DNA from: Elusimicrobia bacterium GWD2_63_28
GTDB taxonomy: Bacteria; Elusimicrobiota; Elusimicrobia; Elusimicrobiales; UBA9959
Direction: 5' to 3'
DNA: 64,000 bases
Assembly: GCA_001799895.1 (NCBI GenBank)
Contig: MGUI01000074.1
Span: 1 to 64,000 of the forward strand
The notes under the pieces are model-generated. The model saw only the letters and a program-made list of their open reading frames with translations. It was not told the origin of the DNA and searched no databases. The position numbers and the translations under genes are program-made. Of this stretch, positions 41,374 through 49,282 are shown one piece after another (the first letter of the stretch is position 1; every line of letters begins with the position of its first letter).

Positions 41374-41393
41374 CGGAACAATTTTAATGCCAA
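41374..41393 (-). promoter_or_regulatory. Sigma-54-like promoter of peptide A
   Basis: The minus strand reads TTGGCATTAAAATTGTTCCG. GG and GT are separated by ten bases, as GG and GC are in -24/-12 promoters. It differs at one base from the element upstream of the 47519 peptide gene. Confidence 0.6.
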
Positions 41394-41453
41394 TAGTTTT
41401 ATGAAACTTTTCACCGTTTCCCGCATCTCATTAGCGCAGGCAAGGAGAAACAC

Positions 41454-42797
41454 ATGAAGCGGATACTAACTTTTACCCTTATTTCCATACTCCCGGGCAT
41501 GGCGGCGGCGCAAACCGCGCTCAGCCTGTCCGAGGCCGTAGAGCGGGGGCTGCAGAACGACAATCTGATCAAAACCGAAGCCGCCAGGGTGAGCGGGGCC
41601 AGGTCGGGCCTGAGGCAGGCCGAAATGAGCCGTTTCGGCGGACTTAAACTTAAAGGAATGTATACTGACGGCACTGACCCGGTTTACGCCTTCGCCACCG
41701 CCATGAAGCAGGGCAGTTTCAGCATGGCCTCCATGGCCACCATCAATGACCCCGCCCCCGCCCGCAACTATATGGCCGGCATAGAGGCCGGCATCCCCCT
41801 GTTCACCGGCTTCGCGGTCTCGAATGCCGTGAAAATGGGGAATTTAGGGGTGGAAGCCGCCGCCAGCGGCTATGAAAGGGCCAGGTCCGGCATTACATTC
41901 AAGCTCACCTACCAGTGGCTGACCGTGCTGCTGCGCGCCCGCCTGGCCGCCCTGGCCGGGGAAAGCGTGGCGGCCGCCGAAGCCGAACTGAAGACCGCCC
42001 AGATGCTTAAGGACAAGGGCATGGTGCTGGGCTCCGACTATTACGGCGCCGAGGCCATACTTTCCACCCTGAAGGGCTACAGGCTCAGTTGGGACAGGGC
42101 GCTGGCGCTGGAGCAGGAAAAGCTCGGCATAGCCGTGGGCCTGCCTGGCGGCGCAGGGGCCGCCGGGGCCCTGGCCGCCCCCTCCTACCCTGAGAAAACC
42201 CGCGGCGCGCTGGCGCAGGCCGCGGCCGGGCGGCGCGACCTGAAGGCGCTGGAGAAAATGGCCAAGATCTCGGAAACCTCACTGGAGATGCAGGAAAACT
42301 CGGTGCTGCCCGTGGTGGAAGCCTTCGGCTCCTGGGAAACCAATTCCGAAAGCCTGTCCGAGTTCCGCGGCAACAGACTGCTGGGCATACGGCTCACCCT
42401 GCCCATAGGCGACCCCGCCTATTTCGCCAGGAAGGAAACCGCCAAGGCCGAAACCGCCATGGCGCGCGGCCGCCTGGACGAAGCCCGCCGCAACGCCGGC
42501 ATAGAGGTGGCCGAAGCCCTCAGCAACTACAACGCGGCCGTAGACGGCCTGCCGGTGGCCAAAGAAACGGTTGAGAAGGCCAAGCAGTCGCTGGAGCTGT
42601 TCCGGCCCCTCTACCGCCAGGGCCGCCAGAGCGTGCTGGAAGTGCTGCGCGCACAGGCCTCCGTGCTGCAGGCCGAAGCCGCCTACTACGAAACTCTTTA
42701 TAAGCTCAACCTCTACCACGCGCAGGCCCTGCTGGCCTCCGAAACCCTGGACGCCGCCGCGGTGAAAGAGATATCGGACAAACTCGCCGCGAAGTAA
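41454..42797 (+). CDS. TolC-family outer-membrane efflux protein
   Basis: 447 residues with a signal peptide (MKRILTFTLISILPGMAAA). The two long coiled-coil helical repeats of the OEP family are visible (LSLSEAVERGLQNDNLIKTEAARVSGARSGL; AEAELKTAQMLKDKGMVLGSDYYGAEA; later LELFRPLYRQGRQSVLEVLRAQASVLQAEAAYYE). It forms the outer-membrane channel of a tripartite pump. The RND gene follows after 11 bases. No membrane-fusion protein gene is adjacent. Confidence 0.9.
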   Translation: MKRILTFTLISILPGMAAAQTALSLSEAVERGLQNDNLIKTEAARVSGARSGLRQAEMSRFGGLKLKGMYTDGTDPVYAFATAMKQGSFSMASMATINDPAPARNYMAGIEAGIPLFTGFAVSNAVKMGNLGVEAAASGYERARSGITFKLTYQWLTVLLRARLAALAGESVAAAEAELKTAQMLKDKGMVLGSDYYGAEAILSTLKGYRLSWDRALALEQEKLGIAVGLPGGAGAAGALAAPSYPEKTRGALAQAAAGRRDLKALEKMAKISETSLEMQENSVLPVVEAFGSWETNSESLSEFRGNRLLGIRLTLPIGDPAYFARKETAKAETAMARGRLDEARRNAGIEVAEALSNYNAAVDGLPVAKETVEKAKQSLELFRPLYRQGRQSVLEVLRAQASVLQAEAAYYETLYKLNLYHAQALLASETLDAAAVKEISDKLAAK

Positions 42798-42808
42798 CGG
42801 AGAACAAA

Positions 42809-45800
42809 ATGCAGAACATAGAAAAAAAATACGGGATGGCGGGGCGGATGGCGGAGACCTTCATCGGCTCGCGCCTTACGCCCATACTGATAATCACCTT
42901 CATACTCCTGGGCGTCTTCTCCACCTTCAAGCTGCCGCGCGAGGAAGAGCCGCAGATCAACGTGCCCATGTTCGACATCATGGTGCCGTTCTACGGCGCC
43001 GCGCCCAACGAGATAGAGAAGCACCTCGTGGAGGTGGGCGAACGCAAGCTGTGGGAGATCCCCGGCGTGGAATACATTTATTCCATAGCGCAGCCCAATT
43101 TCGCCATGTTCACCGTGCGCTTCAAGGTGGGCACCGCGCCGGAGACGGCGGCCAACCTCATCTACACCAAGACCCTCGACAACAAGGACATCTTCCCCCG
43201 CGGCTCGGGCGAGCCGCTGATCAAGTTCCGCGCCATCGACGACGTGCCCGTGCTGGCCCTGACCCTGTGGGGCGAAGGCAAGAACGGCTACGACCTGCGC
43301 CGCGCCGCGGCCCGCATCCAGACCGAACTGAACTCCGTCGCCAACGTTTCAGAGACCCGCATCATAGGCGGCCACAAGCGCCAGTTCATAGTGCATTTCG
43401 ACCCCGCCGCCCTGGCGCGCCACCGCCTCACCCCCCCGATGCTGGCCGGCACGATCAAAATGTCCAACGCCAGCCTGCCCGCCGGCCATTACAACCAGGG
43501 AGACAAAGTGCTGCTGGCCGAAACCGACGCCTTCATACGCAGCGCCGACGACCTGAGGAATATCATAATCGGGGTTTACGACGGGCGTCCCGTGAAGCTT
43601 TCAGAAGTGGCCGACGTCAAGGACGGCCCCGACGAGGATGAGCGCTCCGTAACCATGCTGCAGGGCCCGGCCTCCTCCCTCAAGGCGGCGGCCTCGCCGG
43701 CCGTCACGCTCTCCGTGGCCAAGCGCCGCGGCGCCAACGCCACCGAGGTTTCCCGCGCCATACTGGCCAAGGTGGAGGCCATGAAAGGCCGCGAGATCCC
43801 AGACGGGATAAACCTGACCGTCACCCGCAATTACGGCGAGACCGCCAAGGCCAAGTCCGACGAGCTGATCTACCACATGCTGCTGGCCACCCTGTCGGTG
43901 ACCCTCCTGATAGCCCTTACGCTGGGGCTGCGCGAGGCGGCCGTGGTGCTGGTGGCCATCCCCGTCACGCTGGCGCTCACGCTGCTGGTGTATTACCTCT
44001 ACGGCTACACCCTCAACCGCATCACGCTGTTCGCGCTCATCTTCTCCATCGGCATCCTCGTAGACGACGCCATCGTGGTGGTGGAAAACATAAACCGCCA
44101 CTGCATGCTAAACCGGAAGAACTCGCTGTACCGCAACATCCTCAACGCCGTGGACGAGGTGGGCAACCCGACGATACTGGCCACCTGGACCGTCATCGCC
44201 TCTATCCTGCCCATGGCCTTCGTCAGCGGCATGATGGGCCCCTACATGCGCCCCATCCCCATAGGCGCGTCGGTGGCCATGCTGTTCTCTCTCGGCGTGG
44301 CGTTCGCTTTCGCCCCGTGGCTCTACACCAAGGTGGTGGAGCGCTGGCCGCTGAAGCACTGCGACCACACCCGGGAAGGGCTGCTGGACCGGATGTACCG
44401 GAGCCTGATGAAGAAGCTGATCTACAACCCGGCCAACGGCAAAAAGTTCCTGTGGTTCACCGCCGGGCTGCTGGCGGTGGTGCTGGCCATGGTGGGGTTC
44501 AGGCTGGTCATCTTCAAGACGCTGCCCTTCGACAACAAGAACGAGTTCCAGGTCGTCATCAACATGCCCGAGAGCTCGTCGCTGGCGCGCACGGAAAAAG
44601 CCGCCGGGGAAATGGCCGCCTACCTGGCCTCCGCGCCGGAGGTGCGCGACCTGCAGATCTACGCCGGCGCCTCCGCTCCGTACAACTTCAACGGCCTGGT
44701 GCGCCATTACTTCCTGCGCCGCGAGCCCTACCAGGCCGACATCCAGGTGAACCTCTCCGACAAGCACGACCGCAAGCGCCAGAGCCACGACATAGCCGTG
44801 GCCGTGCGCCCCGGGCTGAAGGAAATAGCCGACAAGTACGGCGCTCGGCTGCAGGTGGCGGAAGTACCGCCCGGCCCCCCGGTCATGGCCACCCTGCTCA
44901 TAGAGGTCTTTGACCCCAACCCCGTAAACCAGCGCGCGCTGGCCGAAGAAATTAAGAATGTCCTCAGGGCGACCGAGGGCATAGTGGATGTCGACTCTTA
45001 TATCCCCGAGGACCAGCCCATCACCCGGCTGGTGGTGGACAGGCAGAAGGCCACGCTCAACGGCGTGGCGGCGGCGGACATTGTGCAGACCGCGGCCCTG
45101 TCGCTGTCCGGCGCCGACATAGACTCGGCCCACGTCGAGGAAGAGAACGAGGCGGTGGACATCCGCCTGCGCCTGTCGCCGGAGAAGCGACGGGCGCTCT
45201 CCACGCTCAAGGAGATCAAGTTCTTCTCTCCCAACGGCACGGCCATCCCCATGGCCAGCTTCGTCAGGGCCCAGGACGGGCTGGAGAACAAGCCGATCTA
45301 CCGCAAGAACCTGCAGCGGGTGGCCTATGTCACGGCCGACATAGCCGGCGGCACCGAAAGCCCCGTCTACGCGGTGCTGGACCTCAGGAAGAAGATCGAA
45401 GGGCTCTCGAAGACCCGCGGCGCGAAGATCAACCAGTACTTCACCCGGCAGCCCGCCAGCACTTCGGAGACCGCCATAAAGTGGGACGGCGAATGGCACA
45501 TCACCTACGAGGTGTTCCGGGACCTGGGCCTGGCCTTCGCCATGGTGCTGGTGCTCATCTACATCCTCGTGGTGGCCTGGTTCGAGGATTTCGTCACGCC
45601 GTTCATCATCATGGCCGCCATCCCGATGGCGCTCATCGGCATCATCCCCGCGCACTGGGGCATGAACGCCTTCTTCACAGCCACGTCGATGATAGGCTTC
45701 ATAGCCTCGGCCGGAATCGTGGTGCGCAACTCCATCATTTTGGTGGACTTTATTAACCTGAAGGTGCGCGAGGGCATGGAACTCAAGGAGGCCGTGATAG

Positions 45801-46060
45801 AAGCCGGCGTGGTGCGCTTCCGCCCCATGCTGCTGACGGCGCTGGCCGTCATCGTCGGCGCGGGCGTCATCCTGTTCGACCCCATCTTCCAGGGGCTGGC
45901 CATCTCGCTGATAGCCGGACAGATAGCGGCCACTCTGCTGAGCCGCGTAGCCGTGCCGGTGCTGTACTACCTGGCCTTCAAGGACAAGGAATACAAGCTG
46001 AAGCCCGCGCCCAGGGAACTGGAGCAGCGCGAAGAATTAATGGGAGCAACCGGGGAATAA
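42809..46060 (+). CDS. RND-family efflux permease
   Basis: 1083 residues, full RND length, with 12 helices and two large periplasmic loops. Motif A (GILVDDAIVVVENI, the proton-relay Asp pair) is near residues 413-426, and the second repeat has SAGIVVRNSIILVDFINLKVREG. The Asp pair and overall layout fit the HAE-1 or related drug/organic efflux group rather than metal exporters, but the substrate is unknown. The stop TAA lies inside the left arm of the inverted-repeat element at 46059-46145. Confidence 0.92.
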   Translation: MQNIEKKYGMAGRMAETFIGSRLTPILIITFILLGVFSTFKLPREEEPQINVPMFDIMVPFYGAAPNEIEKHLVEVGERKLWEIPGVEYIYSIAQPNFAMFTVRFKVGTAPETAANLIYTKTLDNKDIFPRGSGEPLIKFRAIDDVPVLALTLWGEGKNGYDLRRAAARIQTELNSVANVSETRIIGGHKRQFIVHFDPAALARHRLTPPMLAGTIKMSNASLPAGHYNQGDKVLLAETDAFIRSADDLRNIIIGVYDGRPVKLSEVADVKDGPDEDERSVTMLQGPASSLKAAASPAVTLSVAKRRGANATEVSRAILAKVEAMKGREIPDGINLTVTRNYGETAKAKSDELIYHMLLATLSVTLLIALTLGLREAAVVLVAIPVTLALTLLVYYLYGYTLNRITLFALIFSIGILVDDAIVVVENINRHCMLNRKNSLYRNILNAVDEVGNPTILATWTVIASILPMAFVSGMMGPYMRPIPIGASVAMLFSLGVAFAFAPWLYTKVVERWPLKHCDHTREGLLDRMYRSLMKKLIYNPANGKKFLWFTAGLLAVVLAMVGFRLVIFKTLPFDNKNEFQVVINMPESSSLARTEKAAGEMAAYLASAPEVRDLQIYAGASAPYNFNGLVRHYFLRREPYQADIQVNLSDKHDRKRQSHDIAVAVRPGLKEIADKYGARLQVAEVPPGPPVMATLLIEVFDPNPVNQRALAEEIKNVLRATEGIVDVDSYIPEDQPITRLVVDRQKATLNGVAAADIVQTAALSLSGADIDSAHVEEENEAVDIRLRLSPEKRRALSTLKEIKFFSPNGTAIPMASFVRAQDGLENKPIYRKNLQRVAYVTADIAGGTESPVYAVLDLRKKIEGLSKTRGAKINQYFTRQPASTSETAIKWDGEWHITYEVFRDLGLAFAMVLVLIYILVVAWFEDFVTPFIIMAAIPMALIGIIPAHWGMNAFFTATSMIGFIASAGIVVRNSIILVDFINLKVREGMELKEAVIEAGVVRFRPMLLTALAVIVGAGVILFDPIFQGLAISLIAGQIAATLLSRVAVPVLYYLAFKDKEYKLKPAPRELEQREELMGATGE

Positions 46061-46145
46061 ATAGGGACAGACCCCTATATTTTCCGCAGAATGTGCTTAT
46101 AAATCAAACTAAATATTCCGGTTAAATAGGGGTCTGTCCCTATTT
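46059..46145. mobile_element. MITE-like inverted-repeat element 1
   Basis: The 20-bp perfect ends AAATAGGGACAGACCCCTAT (46059-46078) and their complement (46126-46145) surround 47 bases of AT-rich sequence. Each end is also partly palindromic (AGGG...CCCCT). It holds no gene and supplies the last base pairs of the RND stop codon. Such short elements are typical targets of Y1/REP-type transposases. Confidence 0.7.
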
Positions 46146-46160
46146 TTCGGTGGGAGCGAT

Positions 46161-46349
46161 ATGAGAATGAATGATGCGTTGAGACTGCTGGCGGGTTTTA
46201 TGGTGTTGCTGAGCCTCGGCCTGACCGTTTATGTGGACGGCCGCTTTATCTGGCTGACCGCCTTCGTCGGGGCCAATTTGCTGCAGTCGGCCTTCACCAA
46301 GTGGTGCCCGGCCATCTGGCTCTTCAGGAAACTGGGCCTTCAGGAATAG
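46161..46349 (+). CDS. DUF2892-family small membrane protein
   Basis: 62 residues, two helices (LRLLAGFMVLLSLGLTVYV and IWLTAFVGANLLQSAF), ending FTKWCPAIWLFRKLGLQE, the characteristic DUF2892/YgaP-type ending with a Cys-Pro. Such proteins often accompany rhodanese or sulfur genes, but here it stands between two MITE-like elements. Function unknown. Confidence 0.85.
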   Translation: MRMNDALRLLAGFMVLLSLGLTVYVDGRFIWLTAFVGANLLQSAFTKWCPAIWLFRKLGLQE

Positions 46350-46351
46350 GA

Positions 46352-46457
46352 ATAGGGGACGTTGATTCCTAATTCCTAATTTCTGGGGCATCAAAGCACA
46401 TTTCGCGCCACGCCAATTCGCCCATACAGTTAGGAATTATGAATCAACGTCCCCTAT
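46352..46457. mobile_element. MITE-like inverted-repeat element 2
   Basis: Ends 46352-46379 and 46430-46457 match as inverted repeats at 27 of 28 positions and begin ATAGGGGACGTTGATTC. The first 11 bases after AT (AGGGGACGTTG) are the same as the ends of the transposase element at 9280-10332. It is non-coding except that the right arm encodes the final residues of the HD-domain gene. Confidence 0.8.
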
Positions 46458-47261
46458 GTATTTGCGGCCGGGCTGGGCCTCGGTTTTAGCCAGGCTGGAA
46501 AACAGCGCGTCCAGCCCCTGGCTTTCCGGCAGCTGGCGGCGCAGACGGGACAGGAAGCCCCGGTCGGAGGCGGCCTGGCGGGCGGGGGTATAATTGAGGT
46601 CCTTGAACCAGCCAGCCACCATCACCATGATATCCGCCAGCGTGTGAAGATCTTTCAGGGCCAGGGTTTCCCCGCGCGCCGCGGCCTCCAGCACCCCGGG
46701 GGACAGTTCGCGGCTCAGCGCTATGTCCGGGACCATGACCTGCAGCCCCTTAAAACCGTCCGTTTCCACCGAACCTATCAACCCGTTCATAATGTCCAGC
46801 TTGTCGGCGTCGCGCACCAGCAGCAGCAGGCTGTTGTCGGCCGGCGGCAGGCCTGAAGGCAGGTCCTCGGCCTTGCGGTTATGGTACTGCACCGCGCACA
46901 ATAGCCGGCCGAAGGCGGCGCCGCAGGAGAACAGGGGGCGCGCCTTCTCTTCCAGCACCCGGCGGCCTTCCAGGCCGTGGTCCAGGCTGCGGGCGTCTAT
47001 GAAAGAGCCGTGGCCGGCGTACTGCGTGAAGCGCCCGGCGTCGTGCAGCAGGCCTGCGGCGCGGGCCAGGGCGGCCTCGCCTCCCGGCAGGCCTAACCCC
47101 GCGGCTATCAGCGAAGAGTTTTCGGCCACGCGGGCGCTGTGCGCGAGTTTAAACTCCAGCGGACCCGGCAGGGCCCCGTCGGCGCCCCGGAATTCGTCGA
47201 CATACGACCTGAACCAGGCCTCAATAGGGGCGTAAGCCCCGTCCCTGCCGTTTTCACTCAT
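46437..47261 (-). CDS. HD-domain hydrolase
   Basis: 274 residues. HD motifs: LAHSARVAEN (first His), AAGLLHDAGRFTQY (HD), HG near 100 and RDADKLDIMNG (terminal Asp), so all metal ligands are present. It is of the small-molecule phosphohydrolase type, substrate unknown. The last six or seven residues (YIGDVDS) are encoded within the right arm of MITE-like element 2, so the natural C-terminus was probably replaced by insertion. A fragment with the same RDADKLDI motif lies upstream of the PNPOx-like gene at 57066-57170. Confidence 0.85.
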   Translation of the reverse strand: MSENGRDGAYAPIEAWFRSYVDEFRGADGALPGPLEFKLAHSARVAENSSLIAAGLGLPGGEAALARAAGLLHDAGRFTQYAGHGSFIDARSLDHGLEGRRVLEEKARPLFSCGAAFGRLLCAVQYHNRKAEDLPSGLPPADNSLLLLVRDADKLDIMNGLIGSVETDGFKGLQVMVPDIALSRELSPGVLEAAARGETLALKDLHTLADIMVMVAGWFKDLNYTPARQAASDRGFLSRLRRQLPESQGLDALFSSLAKTEAQPGRKYIGDVDS

Positions 47262-47425
47262 ATCTTATGACAAGTTTACAATATTCAGCCTGTGCCGGGC
47301 CCGCCCGGCTGGCGATATGAGAATATTTATTTTCAAATGAAAACATTGGGGTCAAAAACGGGCAAATAACGCCATAAAACCGGGGTTAAGCGCCCAATAA
47401 GGGGAAAAATACGGGGCAAAGCGCT

Positions 47426-47445
47426 TGGCATAAAAATTGTTCCGT
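47426..47445 (+). promoter_or_regulatory. Sigma-54-like promoter of the RiPP-type peptide B
   Basis: TTGGCATAAAAATTGTTCCG, with GG and GT ten bases apart. It is 19/20 identical to the element before peptide A. A weaker GG-N10-GC match lies at 47449-47464. Two AAGCGCCC-N4/5-GGGG repeats (47389-47405, 47461-47476) may be activator or other protein sites. The predicted leader is about 65 bases. Confidence 0.6.
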
Positions 47446-47518
47446 GTTTGGCATACAGCAAGCGCCCTTGTGGGGCTAGTCTTTAAAAGTTAAAATATAG
47501 AAATTAGGGGAAAACACA

Positions 47519-47770
47519 ATGAAAAAAGAGTTTCTTATCAAGTCGCTGAACCTGAACGCCGCGGAGGCGCTCACGCTGGAGAAAGCCGAAGACAGGATGG
47601 AGTTCCAGGTCATGTTGGGCATGGACAACTTTTTCGCGACCACCTGCGATGACAAGTGCCGGGTAGTCTGCAACCCCTTCGGCCAGGGCACTCCCTGCAA
47701 CCCCATGACGCCGCCGACCGTCCCGGATGTTCCGCCGCCCACCCAGGTCCCCTGCCCCCAGCTGAAGTAA
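47519..47770 (+). CDS. Small five-cysteine peptide, candidate RiPP precursor B
   Basis: 83 residues. The leader-like first 40 (FLIKSLNLNAAEALTLEKAED, then RMEFQVMLGMDNFF) is amphipathic. The core-like part has cysteines at 43, 47, 51, 60 and 79 and a Pro-rich stretch (PPTVPDVPPPTQVP). No signal peptide. It lies immediately upstream of a radical SAM/SPASM gene and an M50 peptidase gene, the usual arrangement of a ribosomally made, post-translationally modified peptide. The core cysteines and Thr/Asp/Asn neighbours could take part in thioether cross-links. The modification type is unknown. Confidence 0.75.
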   Translation: MKKEFLIKSLNLNAAEALTLEKAEDRMEFQVMLGMDNFFATTCDDKCRVVCNPFGQGTPCNPMTPPTVPDVPPPTQVPCPQLK

Positions 47771-47785
47771 GCAGGGTTTGAATCC

Positions 47786-47817
47786 AGAACCCCGGAGCGC
47801 TCAAGCTCCGGGGTTCT
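47786..47817 (+). terminator. 13-bp hairpin between precursor and maturase genes (attenuator)
   Basis: A perfect stem AGAACCCCGGAGC with its complement and a 6-base loop lies 15 bases after the peptide stop. Only a weak T-rich tail follows, so it may partly terminate or protect the 3' end of the short precursor transcript. Either would give more precursor than maturase. Confidence 0.7.
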
Positions 47818-47838
47818 ACTTTATCCCGAGAGGTTAAA

Positions 47839-49266
47839 ATGAAAATAGAGAATTACAGGACCAGCCGCTACCTTAACGTGGCCGATCTCGGAGACGGAGA
47901 CTTCAGCCTGCTTTTTAACGGCATTAACGGCTGCCTGGACGAGGTGCCCAAAGAACTCGCGGCGCTGCTCGCTTCCGGGGACGCGGACCGCCTCAACCAA
48001 CTGGCGCCGGCCAATCTCGAGTTTCTCAACAAACGCGGCCACATCACCAGGCTAACGCCCGAAAAAGAGCTGGAGCGCTTCCGCGAGTTGGCCACCGCCA
48101 TCCATGAAAAAAGATGCGCCGCCAAGCAGCCCGGCGGGCTGCTGCTGCTGCTCAGCTACAACTGCAACCTGGCCTGCCCGTACTGCTACCAGCAGAAGCA
48201 CCGGCCGCACAAATCCAAAGCCGTAATGACCCCGGAGATGGTGGACCTGCTGCTTGACCGGCATTTTTCCTCCATCCTGCCGGACACGAATAAGCAGGTC
48301 CTCTATTTCTACGGCGGGGAACCCTTCCTCCCTGCCCATGAGCCGGCCATAAGGCGGGCCCTGGAGCACGCAAAAAAGCTCGGGCTGCACTGCGAGGCGA
48401 TCAGCAATACCACGATGCTGGAGTCCATGATCGACATTTTCGGCGAAGGCGCCGGCAAGGTTAACCAGGTGCAGGTATCCCTGGACGGCTACAAAGAAGA
48501 ACATGACCAGTCCCGTGTAGCCGTTTCCGGCGTTCCCACTTTCGACAAGATCATAGCCAACATAAAGCTCCTGCTCTCGCGCGGGACCGGAGTCTCGGTA
48601 AGGCTGAACCTGGACAGGAAAAAGCTGGACACTACGCCCCGGCTGCTGGAATTCCTCAAGACGGAGGGCATAGCCGGCCACAAGAAAGTCAGGGTTTACG
48701 CCACCCCCATCCACGACAATTTGTGCAAGGTGGACGATTCGGACTTCATGGACATTAAGGCGCTCTCGGAAAAGGTTTTAAACATGGGCATAGACCTGGA
48801 GCACCCGGTCAGCCTCCGGGGCAACGAGTTCCAGTACCTTTTCAGCCTGCAGAAGGGAACGGGGCTCACCCGGACCACCTACTGCATGCAGACCACTCAG
48901 ACCACTCTGGTCGCGGACGCCTTCGGCGACCTTTACGCCTGCTTTGAAGAAGCCGGCTACGATAAGTGGCGCGTCGGCCACGTCGGCGAGGCCGGCGTGG
49001 AATTCTTCCCGCAGCGGGAGATCTACCAGAAAAGGCATATCGCCAACATGCCCGACTGCCTGGCCTGCTCCGTCGCCCTGGCCTGCGGCGGCCAGTGCGG
49101 CGTCATGTGCAGGGCCAAGACCGGGGACCTTCTCAAGCCCAAGTGCAACGATATGAAAGAGACGCTGCTGGCCGGGCTGGCCCACGCCTACAACAAGTAT
49201 AAGGCCGCCGGTAAACCAGCGCCCGCCAAAGCGGAAGAACCCCTGTCAGGTTCCGCCCACGACTGA
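47839..49266 (+). CDS. Radical SAM/SPASM peptide maturase
   Basis: 475 residues. An N-terminal region of about 90 residues could be a leader-recognition (PqqD/RRE-like) segment. The radical SAM motif is CNLACPYC (C109, C113, C116), with FYGGEPFLP as SAM site. The C-terminal SPASM part shows CMQTTQTT...DLYACFE, then CLACSVALACGGQCGVMC and KPKCND, enough cysteines for two auxiliary clusters. Enzymes of this class make thioether, C-C or epimerised residues in peptides. The preceding gene is the likely substrate. The tail (about 30 residues) is Lys/Pro/Ala-rich. Confidence 0.92.
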   Translation: MKIENYRTSRYLNVADLGDGDFSLLFNGINGCLDEVPKELAALLASGDADRLNQLAPANLEFLNKRGHITRLTPEKELERFRELATAIHEKRCAAKQPGGLLLLLSYNCNLACPYCYQQKHRPHKSKAVMTPEMVDLLLDRHFSSILPDTNKQVLYFYGGEPFLPAHEPAIRRALEHAKKLGLHCEAISNTTMLESMIDIFGEGAGKVNQVQVSLDGYKEEHDQSRVAVSGVPTFDKIIANIKLLLSRGTGVSVRLNLDRKKLDTTPRLLEFLKTEGIAGHKKVRVYATPIHDNLCKVDDSDFMDIKALSEKVLNMGIDLEHPVSLRGNEFQYLFSLQKGTGLTRTTYCMQTTQTTLVADAFGDLYACFEEAGYDKWRVGHVGEAGVEFFPQREIYQKRHIANMPDCLACSVALACGGQCGVMCRAKTGDLLKPKCNDMKETLLAGLAHAYNKYKAAGKPAPAKAEEPLSGSAHD

Positions 49267-49282
49267 GGCCGCCGCTTTCCTC

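Noticed and set aside
47449-47464. Second sigma-54-like match before peptide B
   Set aside because: The -12 half lacks the TT before GC, and only the first match is conserved at peptide A.
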